This document shows, one piece after another, positions 1 to 8,089 of a DNA stretch of 64,000 nt. The notes beneath the pieces were generated by a model. That model did not search any database. It had not been told where the DNA came from and saw only the letters and a list, made by a program, of their open reading frames with translations. Made by a program: the position numbers and the translations under genes. Source of the DNA: Paenirhodobacter hankyongi (GTDB lineage: Bacteria; Pseudomonadota; Alphaproteobacteria; Rhodobacterales; Rhodobacteraceae); assembly GCF_003664585.1 (NCBI RefSeq), contig NZ_RCHI01000006.1:124001-188000 (forward strand), written 5' to 3'. Positions within the stretch are counted from its first letter, which is position 1. The number at the start of each line of letters is the position of its first letter.

Positions 1-1
1 C

Positions 2-268
2 GACGCCAAGGTCCACCTGCGCGACGGCATCCGGGTGTGGATGCTGACCCACGAGGGTGTGGCGCTGTCGATCGAGCTGCCGCAGAAGGTCACCGTCGAG
101 GTCGAGGAGACCGAGCCGGTGGTCAAGGGCCAGACCGCCTCGTCCTCCTACAAGCCCGCGACCTGCACCGGCGGCATCCGCGTGATGGTGCCCCCGCATA
201 TCGGCGTCGGCACCAAGATCATCATCAACACCACCGACAACTCCTACGTCGAGCGTGCGAAGGAGTGA
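2..268 (+). CDS. efp: Elongation factor P, C-terminal part (5' end outside window)
   Basis: EF-P binds the ribosome between the P and E sites and helps peptide-bond formation at polyproline stretches. Only the last 88 codons are present; the gene enters from the left edge in frame 2. The visible part covers the end of the second and the whole third OB-like domain, including the family-typical stretches [15 protein letters not shown] and the C-terminal signature [17 protein letters not shown]. The N-terminal domain with the modifiable Lys/Arg loop lies outside the window. A GC-rich hairpin with a T-run follows 22 bases after the stop. The family call is certain; length and start cannot be judged. 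Confidence 0.95.
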   Translation, partial: DAKVHLRDGIRVWMLTHEGVALSIELPQKVTVEVEETEPVVKGQTASSSYKPATCTGGIRVMVPPHIGVGTKIIINTTDNSYVERAKE

Positions 269-290
269 TCCTTCGCCCCGACCAGTTTCA

Positions 291-314
291 AAGGCGCCCT
301 TCGGGGCGCCTTTT
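291..314 (+). terminator. Rho-independent terminator after efp
   Basis: AAGGCGCC, a CTTCG-type loop, then GGCGCCTTTT. It separates efp from the acetyltransferase that follows 20 bases later. Confidence 0.8.
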
Positions 315-333
315 GCGTTTTCCGGAGGCTTCC

Positions 334-786
334 ATGGAACAGATCCTTCTGCGCCCGGCCCGTCCGGCGGACGCGGACGCTATCGCCCAGATCTGGCACG
401 CCAGCGCGGGCCACGGCGGGGCGCCGAACCTGCCCTCGCCCGCGTTTCTGCGCGAACGGGTCGGGGCGGCGCTCGGCACGCTCTGGCCCGAGGTGACGGT
501 GGCCGAGGAGGCGGGCGAGATCGTCGCCTTCCTGGCGCTCGCCCCCGCGCGCGGCGTGCTCGAGGAGATCTTCGTGCGGCCGGACCGGATCGGGCGGGGG
601 CTTGGCCGGCAGCTCCTCGATCTGGCAAAGCGGCGGATGCCCGGAGGGTTCACACTCTACACCTGGGCGCAGAATGACGCCGCGCGCGCGTTCTACGAGC
701 GGGCCGGGCTGGTGCTGACGCAAGAAGGGCGGCATCCGGAGCGCGGCCATCCGGTCGTGCATTACGCCTGGATGCCGGCAGGGTGA
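334..786 (+). CDS. GNAT family N-acetyltransferase
   Basis: A 150-residue GNAT-fold protein, expected to transfer an acetyl group from acetyl-CoA to an amine; the substrate cannot be read from the sequence. The acetyl-CoA pyrophosphate loop is seen as RIGRGLGRQLL (about residues 88-98), preceded by the beta-4 strand LEEIFVRP. The C-terminal motif NDAARAFYERAGL is the usual GNAT motif B. The start at 334 is taken because GGAGG lies 7 bases upstream and the GNAT domain begins at once (ILLRPARPADADAIAQIW). The longer reading frame upstream overlaps efp and is a shadow. It lies between the efp terminator and convergent irr and is probably monocistronic. Confidence 0.85.
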   Translation: MEQILLRPARPADADAIAQIWHASAGHGGAPNLPSPAFLRERVGAALGTLWPEVTVAEEAGEIVAFLALAPARGVLEEIFVRPDRIGRGLGRQLLDLAKRRMPGGFTLYTWAQNDAARAFYERAGLVLTQEGRHPERGHPVVHYAWMPAG

Positions 787-792
787 GCGGGC

Positions 793-1221
793 TCAGCCCT
801 TGCGGCGCAGCCGGATCACCACATCGACGCGGCTGATCTCGGTGCCGGCGGGGGGCTCGGGCAGATGCGCGATTTCCAGCTCCTCGGGCGAGGCATCCGA
901 CAGGCGGTTGTCATCTTCCCAGAAGAAATGCGGGTGATCGTCGATCCGGGTGTCGAAATAGCTGCGCGTGCCGTCGACGGTGATCTCGTGCATGATCCCG
1001 GCCTCGCAAAAGGCGCGCAGGGTGTTGTAGACGGTGGCGAGCGACACTTTCTCGCCCGCCTCGAGCGCCGCGGCATAGAGGCTCTCGGCGGTGACGTGGC
1101 GGTTCAGGCCGTCGCCCACCAGCAGCGACGCCAGCGAAAGCCGCTGCCGCGTCGGGCGCAGCCCGCCCTCGGTCAGCCAGCGCTGACCCCGCTCATGTGC
1201 AAGCATCGTTGTCACGGTCAT
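793..1221 (-). CDS. irr: Fur-family iron response regulator Irr
   Basis: Irr is the alphaproteobacterial Fur-family regulator that responds to haem/iron status and represses or activates iron-use genes. The winged helix is visible in RPTRQRLSLASLLVG and VSLATVYNTLRAFCEAG. The metal/haem-binding His cluster of the family appears as DDHPHFFWEDD. The ending ISRVDVVIRLRRKG is typical of Rhodobacteraceae Irr. An upstream ATG at 1236 is in frame, but the one at 1221 has GGGAG just before it and matches the usual N-terminus MTVTTMLAHERGQ. The gene is divergent from fabA, a conserved arrangement in this family. An 18-bp palindrome lies between them. Confidence 0.9.
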   Translation of the reverse strand: MTVTTMLAHERGQRWLTEGGLRPTRQRLSLASLLVGDGLNRHVTAESLYAAALEAGEKVSLATVYNTLRAFCEAGIMHEITVDGTRSYFDTRIDDHPHFFWEDDNRLSDASPEELEIAHLPEPPAGTEISRVDVVIRLRRKG

Positions 1222-1246
1222 GTCTCCCAGCCCCATCTATATTTCA

Positions 1247-1264
1247 TGAAAGCCGAGGCTTTCA
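1247..1264. promoter_or_regulatory. 18-bp perfect palindrome between irr and fabA
   Basis: TGAAAGCC-GA-GGCTTTCA is a perfect inverted repeat (8-bp arms, 2-bp spacer), 26 bases from the irr start and 130 from the fabA start. A second small palindrome (TTTCATGAAA) overlaps its left edge. The position fits an operator for autoregulation of irr or control of fabA. It is not the classical ICE motif, so the bound protein is unknown. Confidence 0.45.
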
Positions 1265-1331
1265 ATGGACAATCGCCCCGCGACAGGGCGCGCGGGGGCT
1301 GCAATGGCTGCGCCTGCGGCGGGGGCGGCCC

Positions 1332-1359
1332 TTGCACGTGCGCCTGCGCGGGTGATAGA
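1332..1359 (+). promoter_or_regulatory. Candidate promoter of fabA
   Basis: TTGCAC, 16 bases, then GATAGA. Transcription would start near 1366, which supports a fabA start at 1388/1394 and speaks against the in-frame ATG at 1265. This rests on hexamer matches only. Confidence 0.35.
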
Positions 1360-1393
1360 GGGGAGGGGCAAACCACTGGGGGGATACGTGCCG

Positions 1394-1903
1394 ATGGCTG
1401 GCTTTCCGACAAGCTTCGGGAAAGAGGATCTGCTGAAATGCGCGCGCGGCGAACTGTTCGGGCCGGGCAATGCCCAACTGCCGGCGCCGCCGATGCTGAT
1501 GATGGACCGCATCACCGAGATCTCGGCCGATGGCGGGCTGCATGGCAAGGGCCATGTCGTCGCCGAATTCGACATCACCCCGGACCTGTGGTTCTTCGAC
1601 TGCCATTTCCCGGGCAACCCGATCATGCCCGGCTGCCTCGGCCTTGACGGGCTGTGGCAGCTGACCGGCTTCAACCTCGGCTGGCGTGGCTGGCAGGGGC
1701 GGGGCTATGCGCTCGGCGTCGGCGAGGTCAAGCTCACCGGCATGGTGCGCCCGGACCGCAAGATGCTGACCTACAAGGTCGATTTCACCAAGGCGCTGCT
1801 GACGCGCCGGCTGACCATGGGCGTCGCCGACGGGATCGTCGAGGCCGATGGCGAAGTGATCTACATCGTCAAGGACATGAAGGTCGCGCTCTCCGAGAGC
1901 TGA
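1394..1903 (+). CDS. fabA: 3-hydroxydecanoyl-ACP dehydratase/isomerase FabA
   Basis: FabA dehydrates 3-hydroxydecanoyl-ACP and isomerises trans-2- to cis-3-decenoyl-ACP, the entry to anaerobic unsaturated fatty-acid synthesis. From the ATG at 1394 the protein is 169 residues. It carries the FabA signature ARGELFG (residues 17-23), [11 protein letters not shown], and the active site [15 protein letters not shown] with His71 and Asp85, the same numbering as E. coli FabA. An in-frame reading to 1265 would add 43 Ala/Arg-rich residues absent from the family and would cover the promoter. GTG at 1388, with GGGGGGA upstream, is an alternative start. fabB follows after 24 bases with the same orientation, as expected for a fabA-fabB operon. 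Confidence 0.95.
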   Translation: MAGFPTSFGKEDLLKCARGELFGPGNAQLPAPPMLMMDRITEISADGGLHGKGHVVAEFDITPDLWFFDCHFPGNPIMPGCLGLDGLWQLTGFNLGWRGWQGRGYALGVGEVKLTGMVRPDRKMLTYKVDFTKALLTRRLTMGVADGIVEADGEVIYIVKDMKVALSES

Positions 1904-1927
1904 CCCCCGAACATTGAGGAGGCCACC

Positions 1928-3157
1928 ATGCGCCGCGTCGTCATCACCGGTCTGGGCATCGTCTCGCCGATCGGCAATTCCGCCGACGAAGTCACCGCCA
2001 GCCTGAAGGCTGGCCGCTCGGGCATCGTCTTCGCGCCCGATTACGCCGAGCACGGCTTCCGCAGCCAGGTCAAGGGCGAGCCGAAGATCACGCTCGAGGA
2101 TCACATCGACAAGCGCAACCTGCGCTTCATGGGGCCGGGCGCCGCCTATGCCTTCCTGTCGATGGAACAGGCGATCGCCGATGCCGGGCTTGAAGAGAGC
2201 GACGTGTCGAACCCGCGCACCGGGCTGATCGTCGGTTCGGGCGGGCCCTCGACCTCGAACTTCTTCGAGGCGCACCAGACCGTCATCACCAAGGGCGCGC
2301 CGAAGCGCATGGGGCCGTTCATGGTCACGCGCTGCATGTCCTCGACCGCCTCGGCCTGCCTTGCCACGCCCTACAAGATCAAGGGCGTGAACTATTCGAT
2401 CACCTCGGCCTGCTCGACCTCGGCGCATTGCATCGGCAACGGCACCGAGCTGATCCAGATGGGCAAGCAGGACATCGTCTTTGCCGGCGGCGGCGAGGAG
2501 CTGCACTGGACGCTCAGCTGCCTGTTCGACGCGATGGGGGCGATGAGCTCGAAATACAACGACACGCCCGAGACCGCGAGCCGTCCCTTCGACGCGACCC
2601 GCGACGGCTTCGTCATCGCCGGCGGCGGCGGCATCGTGGTGCTCGAGGAGCTCGAACACGCGAAGGCGCGCGGTGCCAAGATCTATGCCGAGGTCACCGG
2701 CTATGGCGCCACCTCGGACGGCTACGACATGGTTGCGCCCTCGGGCGAGGGCGGCGAGCGCTCGATGCGGCTTGCGCTGAGCACCCTGCCCGAAGGCCGG
2801 CAGGTCAGCTACATCAACGCGCATGGCACCTCGACCTCCGCGGGCGACGTCACCGAGATCGAGGCCGTGCGCCGCGTCTTCGGCGAGGGGGCGGTGCCGC
2901 CGGTCTCCTCGACCAAGTCGCTCACCGGCCACAGCCTGGGCGCGACCGGTGTGCACGAGGCGATCTATTGCCTCCTGATGATGCAGGGCGGCTTCATCAC
3001 CGCCTCGGCCAACGTCACCCAGCTTGACCCGGCGATCCGGCCCGAGGAAATTGCCACCTCTCTGCGCGAGAACGTGGAGTTCGACTCGGTCCTGTCGAAC
3101 AGCTTCGGCTTCGGCGGCACCAACGCGACTCTGGTGATGAGCAAATATCAGGACTGA
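1928..3157 (+). CDS. fabB: 3-oxoacyl-ACP synthase I (FabB)
   Basis: FabB condenses acyl-ACP with malonyl-ACP and elongates the cis-3-decenoyl intermediate made by FabA. The 409-residue protein shows the thiolase-fold Cys-His-His triad: Cys162 in [12 protein letters not shown], His299 in [11 protein letters not shown] and His335 in [19 protein letters not shown] lies 6 bases before the ATG. It is co-directional with fabA (24 bases) and fabI (16 bases), so the three form one unit dedicated to unsaturated fatty-acid synthesis. FabF would be the nearest alternative. The pairing with fabA and the FabB-like N-terminus [16 protein letters not shown] favour FabB. Confidence 0.95.
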   Translation: MRRVVITGLGIVSPIGNSADEVTASLKAGRSGIVFAPDYAEHGFRSQVKGEPKITLEDHIDKRNLRFMGPGAAYAFLSMEQAIADAGLEESDVSNPRTGLIVGSGGPSTSNFFEAHQTVITKGAPKRMGPFMVTRCMSSTASACLATPYKIKGVNYSITSACSTSAHCIGNGTELIQMGKQDIVFAGGGEELHWTLSCLFDAMGAMSSKYNDTPETASRPFDATRDGFVIAGGGGIVVLEELEHAKARGAKIYAEVTGYGATSDGYDMVAPSGEGGERSMRLALSTLPEGRQVSYINAHGTSTSAGDVTEIEAVRRVFGEGAVPPVSSTKSLTGHSLGATGVHEAIYCLLMMQGGFITASANVTQLDPAIRPEEIATSLRENVEFDSVLSNSFGFGGTNATLVMSKYQD

Positions 3158-3173
3158 ACGGGACAGGCAGGAC

Positions 3174-3962
3174 ATGGCAGACTTGATGAAGGGCAAGCGC
3201 GGCCTGGTGATGGGGGTCGCGAACGACCGCTCGATCGCCTGGGGCATCGCGTCGGCGCTGGCGGCGGAAGGGGCGGAGCTTGCCTTTTCCTATCAGGGCG
3301 AGGCCTTCGGCAAGCGGGTGGAGCCTCTGGCGGCTTCCGTCGGCTCGACGTTGCTCGTCGATGTCGACGTGAACGACGACGCGAGCCTAGATGCCGCCTT
3401 CGCGCGGCTGAAGGAGGAATGGGGCACGATCGATTTCCTGATCCATGCCATCGCCTATTCCGACAAGCACGAGCTGACCGGGCGGTTCATCAACACCAGC
3501 CGCGAGAACTTCAAGAACTCGATGTGCATCTCGGTGTTCAGCTTCATCGACGTGGCGCGCCGCGCCGCCGAGCTGATGCCCGAGGGCGGCTCGCTGGTGA
3601 CGCTGACCTATGGCGGTTCGAACCGGGTGACGCCGTTCTACAACGTAATGGGCGTGGCGAAGGCGGCGCTCGAATCCTCGATGCGCTATCTGGCGAACGA
3701 CCTCGGCCCGCAGGGGATCCGGGTCAACGCGATCTCGCCCGGGCCGATGAAGACCCTGGCCGGCGCCGCGATCGGCGGCGCGCGCAAGACCTTCCGCCAC
3801 ACCGAGGCGAACAGCCCGCTGCGGCAGAACGCGACGCTCGAGGCCGTGGGCGGCACCGCGGTCTGGCTGTGCTCGGACTATGGCGCGTGCTCGACCGGCG
3901 ATATCGTGATGGTCGATTGCGGCTATCACGTGCTTGGCATGCCGCAGCCCGACAACCTCTGA
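3174..3962 (+). CDS. fabI: NADH-dependent enoyl-ACP reductase FabI
   Basis: FabI carries out the last reduction of each fatty-acid elongation cycle and is the classical triclosan target. The 262-residue short-chain dehydrogenase has the FabI cofactor site GVANDRSIAWGIA (residues 14-26) and the catalytic Tyr146, Tyr156 and Lys163 in TYGGSNRVTPFYNVMGVAK, numbered as in E. coli. It ends the fabA-fabB-fabI unit; a UUCG-loop terminator follows 24 bases after the stop. The start ATG has a weak AGGCAGGAC site upstream. There is nothing unusual in length or motif. Confidence 0.95.
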   Translation: MADLMKGKRGLVMGVANDRSIAWGIASALAAEGAELAFSYQGEAFGKRVEPLAASVGSTLLVDVDVNDDASLDAAFARLKEEWGTIDFLIHAIAYSDKHELTGRFINTSRENFKNSMCISVFSFIDVARRAAELMPEGGSLVTLTYGGSNRVTPFYNVMGVAKAALESSMRYLANDLGPQGIRVNAISPGPMKTLAGAAIGGARKTFRHTEANSPLRQNATLEAVGGTAVWLCSDYGACSTGDIVMVDCGYHVLGMPQPDNL

Positions 3963-3985
3963 GCTGCATCGCGGCACAGGATGCG

Positions 3986-4008
3986 AGGGGCCCTTCGGGG
4001 CCCCTTTT
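3986..4008 (+). terminator. UUCG-tetraloop terminator after fabI
   Basis: AGGGGCCC-TTCG-GGGCCCCT followed by TTT: perfect 8-bp stem, UUCG loop, short T-run. It lies between fabI and a convergent gene and probably serves fabI. Confidence 0.9.
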
Positions 4009-4017
4009 CGTTGCGGC

Positions 4018-4620
4018 TCAGTCCTTCGCGGGCGGCTCGACCTCGCGCAGCTCGCGCCGCAGCCGCGGCGTTTCCTTCTGGAACGCCTCGGCATCGCCGA
4101 AATCGCAGAACTCGCCGTAATAGCCATGCGCGCCCTTCATCCGCCGCGCGTGCTTGATCGGGCACCAGTATTTCTCGGTCCGCGCCGCCACCTCGCGGAC
4201 ATAGGCGATGACGCCGTTGCCATAGCTGCAATACATGCAGTTCAGCTTCTGGATCCCGTTCAGATAGGCAAGGTGATGGCGGTCGATCACCACATGGTCG
4301 CGCCGGCGCACCTTCTGGATGCCGTAGACTGGAAAGCAGATCGTCTGATAGATCGTCACGAAGAGGTCGAGCAGCGCGAAGGGGATCACCACCGCATAGA
4401 TCAGCGGCGCAGTCAGCACGACCAGCGGCCGGGTGCGGCGCAGGAACAGCCACAGGTTGACGCGTGCATGGCGATGCGCCTCGCGCACGCCCTCGCCAAA
4501 GACCACCCGCCCGCGGTCGAGGTGGTAATTCAGCCGTTCGCGCCGGTTTTCCCATTCCGCCTCGATCTGCGCCTCGAGCTCTGCGAGGCGCGCCTGCATC
4601 TTTTCCAGCGTCTCGGGCAT
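4018..4620 (-). CDS. Membrane protein with conserved Cys motif, function unknown
   Basis: I do not recognise a named family. The 200-residue product starts with a charged coiled-coil-like segment (residues 1-60), has one long or two short hydrophobic spans (about 65-97), and then a soluble C-terminal part. That part contains CxxC (Cys128, Cys131), a third and fourth cysteine (Cys153 in YWCPIKHARR, Cys172) and several His residues, compatible with metal or redox chemistry near the membrane; this is inference. The start is set at 4620 because AAGGAGAA lies 6 bases upstream. The much longer open frame to 5550 runs antisense to the hydrolase gene and is a shadow. Confidence 0.7.
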   Translation of the reverse strand: MPETLEKMQARLAELEAQIEAEWENRRERLNYHLDRGRVVFGEGVREAHRHARVNLWLFLRRTRPLVVLTAPLIYAVVIPFALLDLFVTIYQTICFPVYGIQKVRRRDHVVIDRHHLAYLNGIQKLNCMYCSYGNGVIAYVREVAARTEKYWCPIKHARRMKGAHGYYGEFCDFGDAEAFQKETPRLRRELREVEPPAKD

Positions 4621-4680
4621 GGTCTTCTCCTTCTTTGTCGCTAAGGTAGCGGGGCAGGGGCCGGTGCCAAGAGGGAAAAC

Positions 4681-5514
4681 ATGACCGAAGTTCAGTTCTT
4701 TACCGCCGATGACGGGGCGCGGATCGCCTATCGCGACGAGGGCGAGGGGCCGGCGGTGCTGGCGCTGGCGGGGCTCACCCGCACCGGGCGCGACTTCGAC
4801 TATGCGATGCCGGCGCTGACGGGCTGCCGGGTGATCCGGATGGATTACCGCGGCCGCGGCGACAGCGCCTGGACCGGCGCCGCCACCTATACCGTGCCGC
4901 GCGAGGGGGCGGATGCGCTGGCGCTGCTCGACCATCTCGGGCTGGCCTCGGCGGCGATCCTCGGCACTTCGCGCGGCGGGCTGATCGGCATGTATCTGGC
5001 CGCTGTCGCCAGGCCGCGTGTCACCGGGCTGTGCCTGAACGACGTCGGCCCGGCGCTGGAGAAGGACGGGCTGATGAAGATCTTCGCCTATATCGGCCGC
5101 AATCCGGTGGCGCAGACCTTCGACGAGCTGGCGGCAAAGCTGCCTTCGGTGATGGCGGGGTTCGAGGGCGTGCCGGCAAGCCGCTGGCGCGAGGAGGTCG
5201 AGCGCCATTACCTCGAGACGCCCGAGGGGGTGACGATCAACTATGACCCGGCGCTGCGCGACGCCTTCGTCTCGGCCTTCCCGGCCGATGGCAGCGTGCC
5301 CGAGGCCTGGCCGCTGTTCGACGCCTGCGAGGGGCTGCCGCTTGCGCTGATCCGCGGCGCGAATTCCGATCTGCTGGGCGCGGGGGCCGCGGCCGAGATG
5401 CGCCGCCGCCGCCCCGACATGCTGTTTGCCGAGGTGCCGGGCCGCGCCCATATCCCCTTCCTCGACGAGCCCGAGGCGGTCGCGGTGCTCAGGGACTGGG
5501 TGGCGCGGCTGTGA
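4681..5514 (+). CDS. Alpha/beta-fold hydrolase
   Basis: A 277-residue alpha/beta hydrolase, probably a soluble esterase or C-C hydrolase; the substrate is unknown. Visible: the nucleophile elbow GTSRGG with Ser97, the oxyanion region LALAGLTRTGRDF, a late acidic residue in IRGANSDLL and the catalytic His in GRAHIPFLDEP near the C-terminus. The gene is divergent from the Cys membrane-protein gene, with 60 bases between the two starts. Its 3' end overlaps the convergent DUF1810 gene by 26 bases. The start ATG is preceded by a weak AAGAGGGAAA site. Confidence 0.85.
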   Translation: MTEVQFFTADDGARIAYRDEGEGPAVLALAGLTRTGRDFDYAMPALTGCRVIRMDYRGRGDSAWTGAATYTVPREGADALALLDHLGLASAAILGTSRGGLIGMYLAAVARPRVTGLCLNDVGPALEKDGLMKIFAYIGRNPVAQTFDELAAKLPSVMAGFEGVPASRWREEVERHYLETPEGVTINYDPALRDAFVSAFPADGSVPEAWPLFDACEGLPLALIRGANSDLLGAGAAAEMRRRRPDMLFAEVPGRAHIPFLDEPEAVAVLRDWVARL

Positions 5515-5917
5515 GCGCGGCGCGGGTGAGCGGGCAGCGCTCACCGGCATAGAACGTGTCGAGGAGGCGCGCGAAGACCGGCTCGCGCCCCTCCGAGGCC
5601 GCCTCGAAGAGCGTGGCGCAGGAGCGCAGCTTCAGCGCATCGACGGGGCCCATGATGTCCACGATCGGCGTGTCGGGGTGGGTGAGCACCGCCTCGGCCG
5701 CCGCGATCAGGTTCGCGCGCAGGGTGGGGTCGGCCAGATAGGCGCGCGCCTCGGCGAGATCGCGCAGCCCGTATTCCAACGCCCGCGACGAGCGGCCGAG
5801 GGCGGCGAGCTGCGGGAAGATCCACCAGATCCAGTGCGTGAGCTTCCGCCCCGCGCGGAGCTCGCGTAGGGCAATGGGCAGGTCACGGGATTGCGGGGCG
5901 TGGAAGCGGTGGGGCAT
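5489..5917 (-). CDS. DUF1810 family protein
   Basis: A 142-residue protein of the DUF1810 family, which has no established biochemical role. The family core is plain: FHAPQSRDLPIALRELRAG, then RKLTHWIWWIFPQLAALG (Trp-rich signature, about residues 24-41), LADPTLRANLIAAAEAVL and FPQ/D-x-x-K-L-R-S-C-A-T-L-F. The start at 5917 (MPHRFHAPQ) matches the family. An in-frame ATG at 5944 would add nine residues, and neither start has a good Shine-Dalgarno. The 3' end overlaps the convergent hydrolase gene by 26 bases. The AT-rich TIR gene begins only about 80 bases upstream, so this is the left flank of the suspected insertion. Confidence 0.8.
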   Translation of the reverse strand: MPHRFHAPQSRDLPIALRELRAGRKLTHWIWWIFPQLAALGRSSRALEYGLRDLAEARAYLADPTLRANLIAAAEAVLTHPDTPIVDIMGPVDALKLRSCATLFEAASEGREPVFARLLDTFYAGERCPLTRAALTAAPPSP

Positions 5918-5999
5918 GGGGGGAGCTGACTCAATTGGCTTCATATTTAAGGGGATATACAGCTACCCATTCTGTCCATGGTTAAATGGGGGCTGACGG

Positions 6000-6980
6000 T
6001 TAAGTGTTCCTCGGCGTTTTGAGATCCAGACCTCTTCCGGAGGGAGGCACTTCACGCATTATCCTGTTTTCAATCATGTGGGATGCTTCTCTGAATAAAA
6101 AATAGAGGTCTTTTGATTCGGAGAGGTCTCTAATGATAGGGGAATCTCTCTGCATTATTTCCAAAAGATCGCGCAACTTCTTATGTGCGGAAATTCGCCG
6201 GGCCTTGCTATTTTCCTCCAGATCTCTGTTTATATCTAGGAGAACCTCAGATATCCACGGGGCGTCATCTCTGAAAAATCCCGCGAGCATGGGGAGGAAT
6301 ATTGATGAGCTCGCTTCGCTGTGTCCCAGCTCCATTATCCTAAACATCATTTTCGGATTCTGTCGAGGCCGTCTCGCTGAGTTGAGAGAGCCATCTTGTT
6401 GAGATAAGGAAATCTCGCGAAACTTGTTCTCCAAAGAACGCACGGTTGCCACGAGCTCCTCGAGAACTTGGGACTGCGTCCTTTTGCTTTTTTCAGATGT
6501 TTCCTTTGCTGGGACTTTCTTTAGGTCTTCTTCGAATGTTGCCCACAGGGGATCGAAACGCTTGCTGAGCACCTCGTCAGAAGTCGGATTATCAGAGTGT
6601 TTATTGATTGATATTACCACCTCTCTCATCGAGTCCTTTTCAAGTTTTTTTGCTTGAAACTGAGCTAGAGGCCCGGAGATGTCGCTGAAATCAAGGTCGA
6701 ACAGAAGCGGGATGACTCGCGCATCTTGCATTGATTTTGAAAGTGCTCCCGACTCAAATAAGATCCAGTCTGCATTCAGATTTTCGGGTGTTATGCAAAT
6801 TATCCCAAAGTTAGCGGCCTCGAGCTCCCCCGCTACGGACTGGGCCCAACGTTCACCCGCAGAAATATCTTTGTCAGAAACCCATGGCTCGACCCCTTCT
6901 AAGATGATTGGAAGCCAGTCTTTTAGTGCTGTGGCGACTGCTCTGCTGCGAGTGCCGCTCCAGCTGATAAATACTTTCAT
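6000..6980 (-). CDS. TIR-domain protein, probable NAD-cleaving immune effector
   Basis: A 326-residue protein with an N-terminal TIR-like domain (residues 1-135): MKVFISWSGTRSRAVATAL, then WVSDKDISAGERW, then NADWILFESGALSK with the predicted catalytic Glu76. Bacterial TIR domains of this kind cleave NAD+ or make signalling nucleotides in anti-phage defence. That role is family knowledge, not shown here. Residues about 155-210 are charged and coiled-coil-like; the helical C-terminus (about 220-326) matches nothing I recognise. Base composition is unlike every neighbour (6061-6120 is 21/60 G+C). The ATG follows the thyX stop TAA by one base and uses GGGGA inside the thyX end as ribosome site. 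No partner gene (ThsA, SMODS, argonaute) is adjacent. Confidence 0.8.
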   Translation of the reverse strand: MKVFISWSGTRSRAVATALKDWLPIILEGVEPWVSDKDISAGERWAQSVAGELEAANFGIICITPENLNADWILFESGALSKSMQDARVIPLLFDLDFSDISGPLAQFQAKKLEKDSMREVVISINKHSDNPTSDEVLSKRFDPLWATFEEDLKKVPAKETSEKSKRTQSQVLEELVATVRSLENKFREISLSQQDGSLNSARRPRQNPKMMFRIMELGHSEASSSIFLPMLAGFFRDDAPWISEVLLDINRDLEENSKARRISAHKKLRDLLEIMQRDSPIIRDLSESKDLYFLFREASHMIENRIMREVPPSGRGLDLKTPRNT

Positions 6981-6981
6981 T

Positions 6982-7896
6982 TTATCCCCACACCCCCACA
7001 AATTCCCGCCATTCGCCCTTGCTCATGCCAGACGTCTCCTGCGTCACCGCTTCCCCGGCCAGCCGGCGTTTCAGCACCTCGACCGCCTTCCCCGACAGGG
7101 TCTGCCCGCCCAGACGGTAATCCTCGAAGGCCTCGTAGGCGGCGGGGACCCAGTCCTTGACGATCGCGCACATCGTCTCGGCATAGACCCGGATCTCGTA
7201 TTGCGCATGGGTATCGGCGCGCAGGCGCAGGAAGTGGAAGAGGTTGTGCAGGTCGATCTTCCAGTACCATTGCGTGTAGATGTTCGCGGGCAGGTTCATC
7301 CGCGCGAGTTCGCGCGCAAGGCCCAGCTTGCCGGCCTCGGCGTCGGGCGTCAGCATGTCCTCGTAATGGTCATAGCTGCGCATCGCATCCTCGCGCAGCA
7401 GGTCGAGCACGCGCGCGGCCTCGGCCCCTTCCAGCACCTGACCGCGGCCCTGGTTGTTCACGGTGGACTGCGCGGCAAGGTTCTCGGGCGCGGGGATGTA
7501 GAACTCGCGGTCGAGGATCGAATAGCGCGCCGAATATTCGTTCACGTTGGCGGTGCGGTGGCGGATCCATTGCCGGGCGACGAAGACCGGCAGCTTGACG
7601 TGGAACTTGACCTCGCACATCTCGAACGGCGTCGAGTGCCAGTGCCGCATCAGATAGCGGATCAGGCCGCGGTCGTCGCTGACCGCCTTGGTGCCGCGGC
7701 CGTAACTCACGCGCGCCGCCTGACAGATCGCCGCGTCGTCGCCCATGTAGTCGATCACCCGCACGAGGCCGTGGTCGAGCACCGGATGCGCGGTATAGAG
7801 ATGCGCCTCCATCCCCGGGGCGGTGGCGCGCAGGGTGGGGGAGGCGGTGGCGCGCTGTGCGGCGATCTCGGCTTCCTGTTCGGGGGTGAGCGGCAT
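6982..7896 (-). CDS. thyX: FAD-dependent thymidylate synthase ThyX
   Basis: ThyX makes dTMP from dUMP with methylene-THF, NADPH and FAD. The 304-residue protein has the diagnostic motif [15 protein letters not shown] (residues 112-126), the upstream [13 protein letters not shown] and the substrate-binding [18 protein letters not shown]. The start ATG has CGGAGGA 5 bases upstream. It is transcribed together with the AT-rich TIR gene, whose start lies one base after the thyX stop. The thyX coding sequence itself is of normal GC and appears intact, so only the downstream gene seems acquired. Confidence 0.95.
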   Translation of the reverse strand: MPLTPEQEAEIAAQRATASPTLRATAPGMEAHLYTAHPVLDHGLVRVIDYMGDDAAICQAARVSYGRGTKAVSDDRGLIRYLMRHWHSTPFEMCEVKFHVKLPVFVARQWIRHRTANVNEYSARYSILDREFYIPAPENLAAQSTVNNQGRGQVLEGAEAARVLDLLREDAMRSYDHYEDMLTPDAEAGKLGLARELARMNLPANIYTQWYWKIDLHNLFHFLRLRADTHAQYEIRVYAETMCAIVKDWVPAAYEAFEDYRLGGQTLSGKAVEVLKRRLAGEAVTQETSGMSKGEWREFVGVWG

Positions 7897-8089
7897 GGGG
7901 TCCTCCGGGGATAGATTCGGCTCGTACTATATCTGGCGGGGCGGGTGCGCGGAACCGCGACATGATGCGGGTGTTTCTGGCTGGCCACGGCGGGCGGGCA
8001 CGACTCTCGCAAACGTGTGCAAGAATTGACTTTCCGGGGGGGCTTGGGCACCCTTCGCGGCGAGGCAGGCTCACAGAAAGACATCCATA

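Noticed and set aside
1265-1393. N-terminal extension of FabA by 43 residues
   Set aside because: Absent from the family, Ala/Arg-rich, and it would cover the likely promoter and part of the control region.
1262-3247. Open reading frame of 661 codons antisense to fabA-fabB
   Set aside because: Shadow; overlaps the whole fab operon and its promoter.
5928-5960. Possible degenerate copy of the intergenic repeat next to the TIR gene (CCCC..ATAT..AATTG on the minus strand)
   Set aside because: Only scattered matches with gaps, no hairpin; likely chance in AT-rich sequence.
5934-6990. Mobile-element ends, direct repeats or a tRNA attachment site around the TIR gene
   Set aside because: No transposase, no convincing terminal repeats and no tRNA gene are visible; a short CCCATT/AATGGG dyad at 5966-5990 is more likely a terminator.
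7961-7990. EcfG-like promoter (GGAAC-N17-GTT) upstream of the surface lipoprotein gene
   Set aside because: The -10 part lacks the C of the consensus, and general-stress EcfG systems are mostly missing in Rhodobacteraceae.
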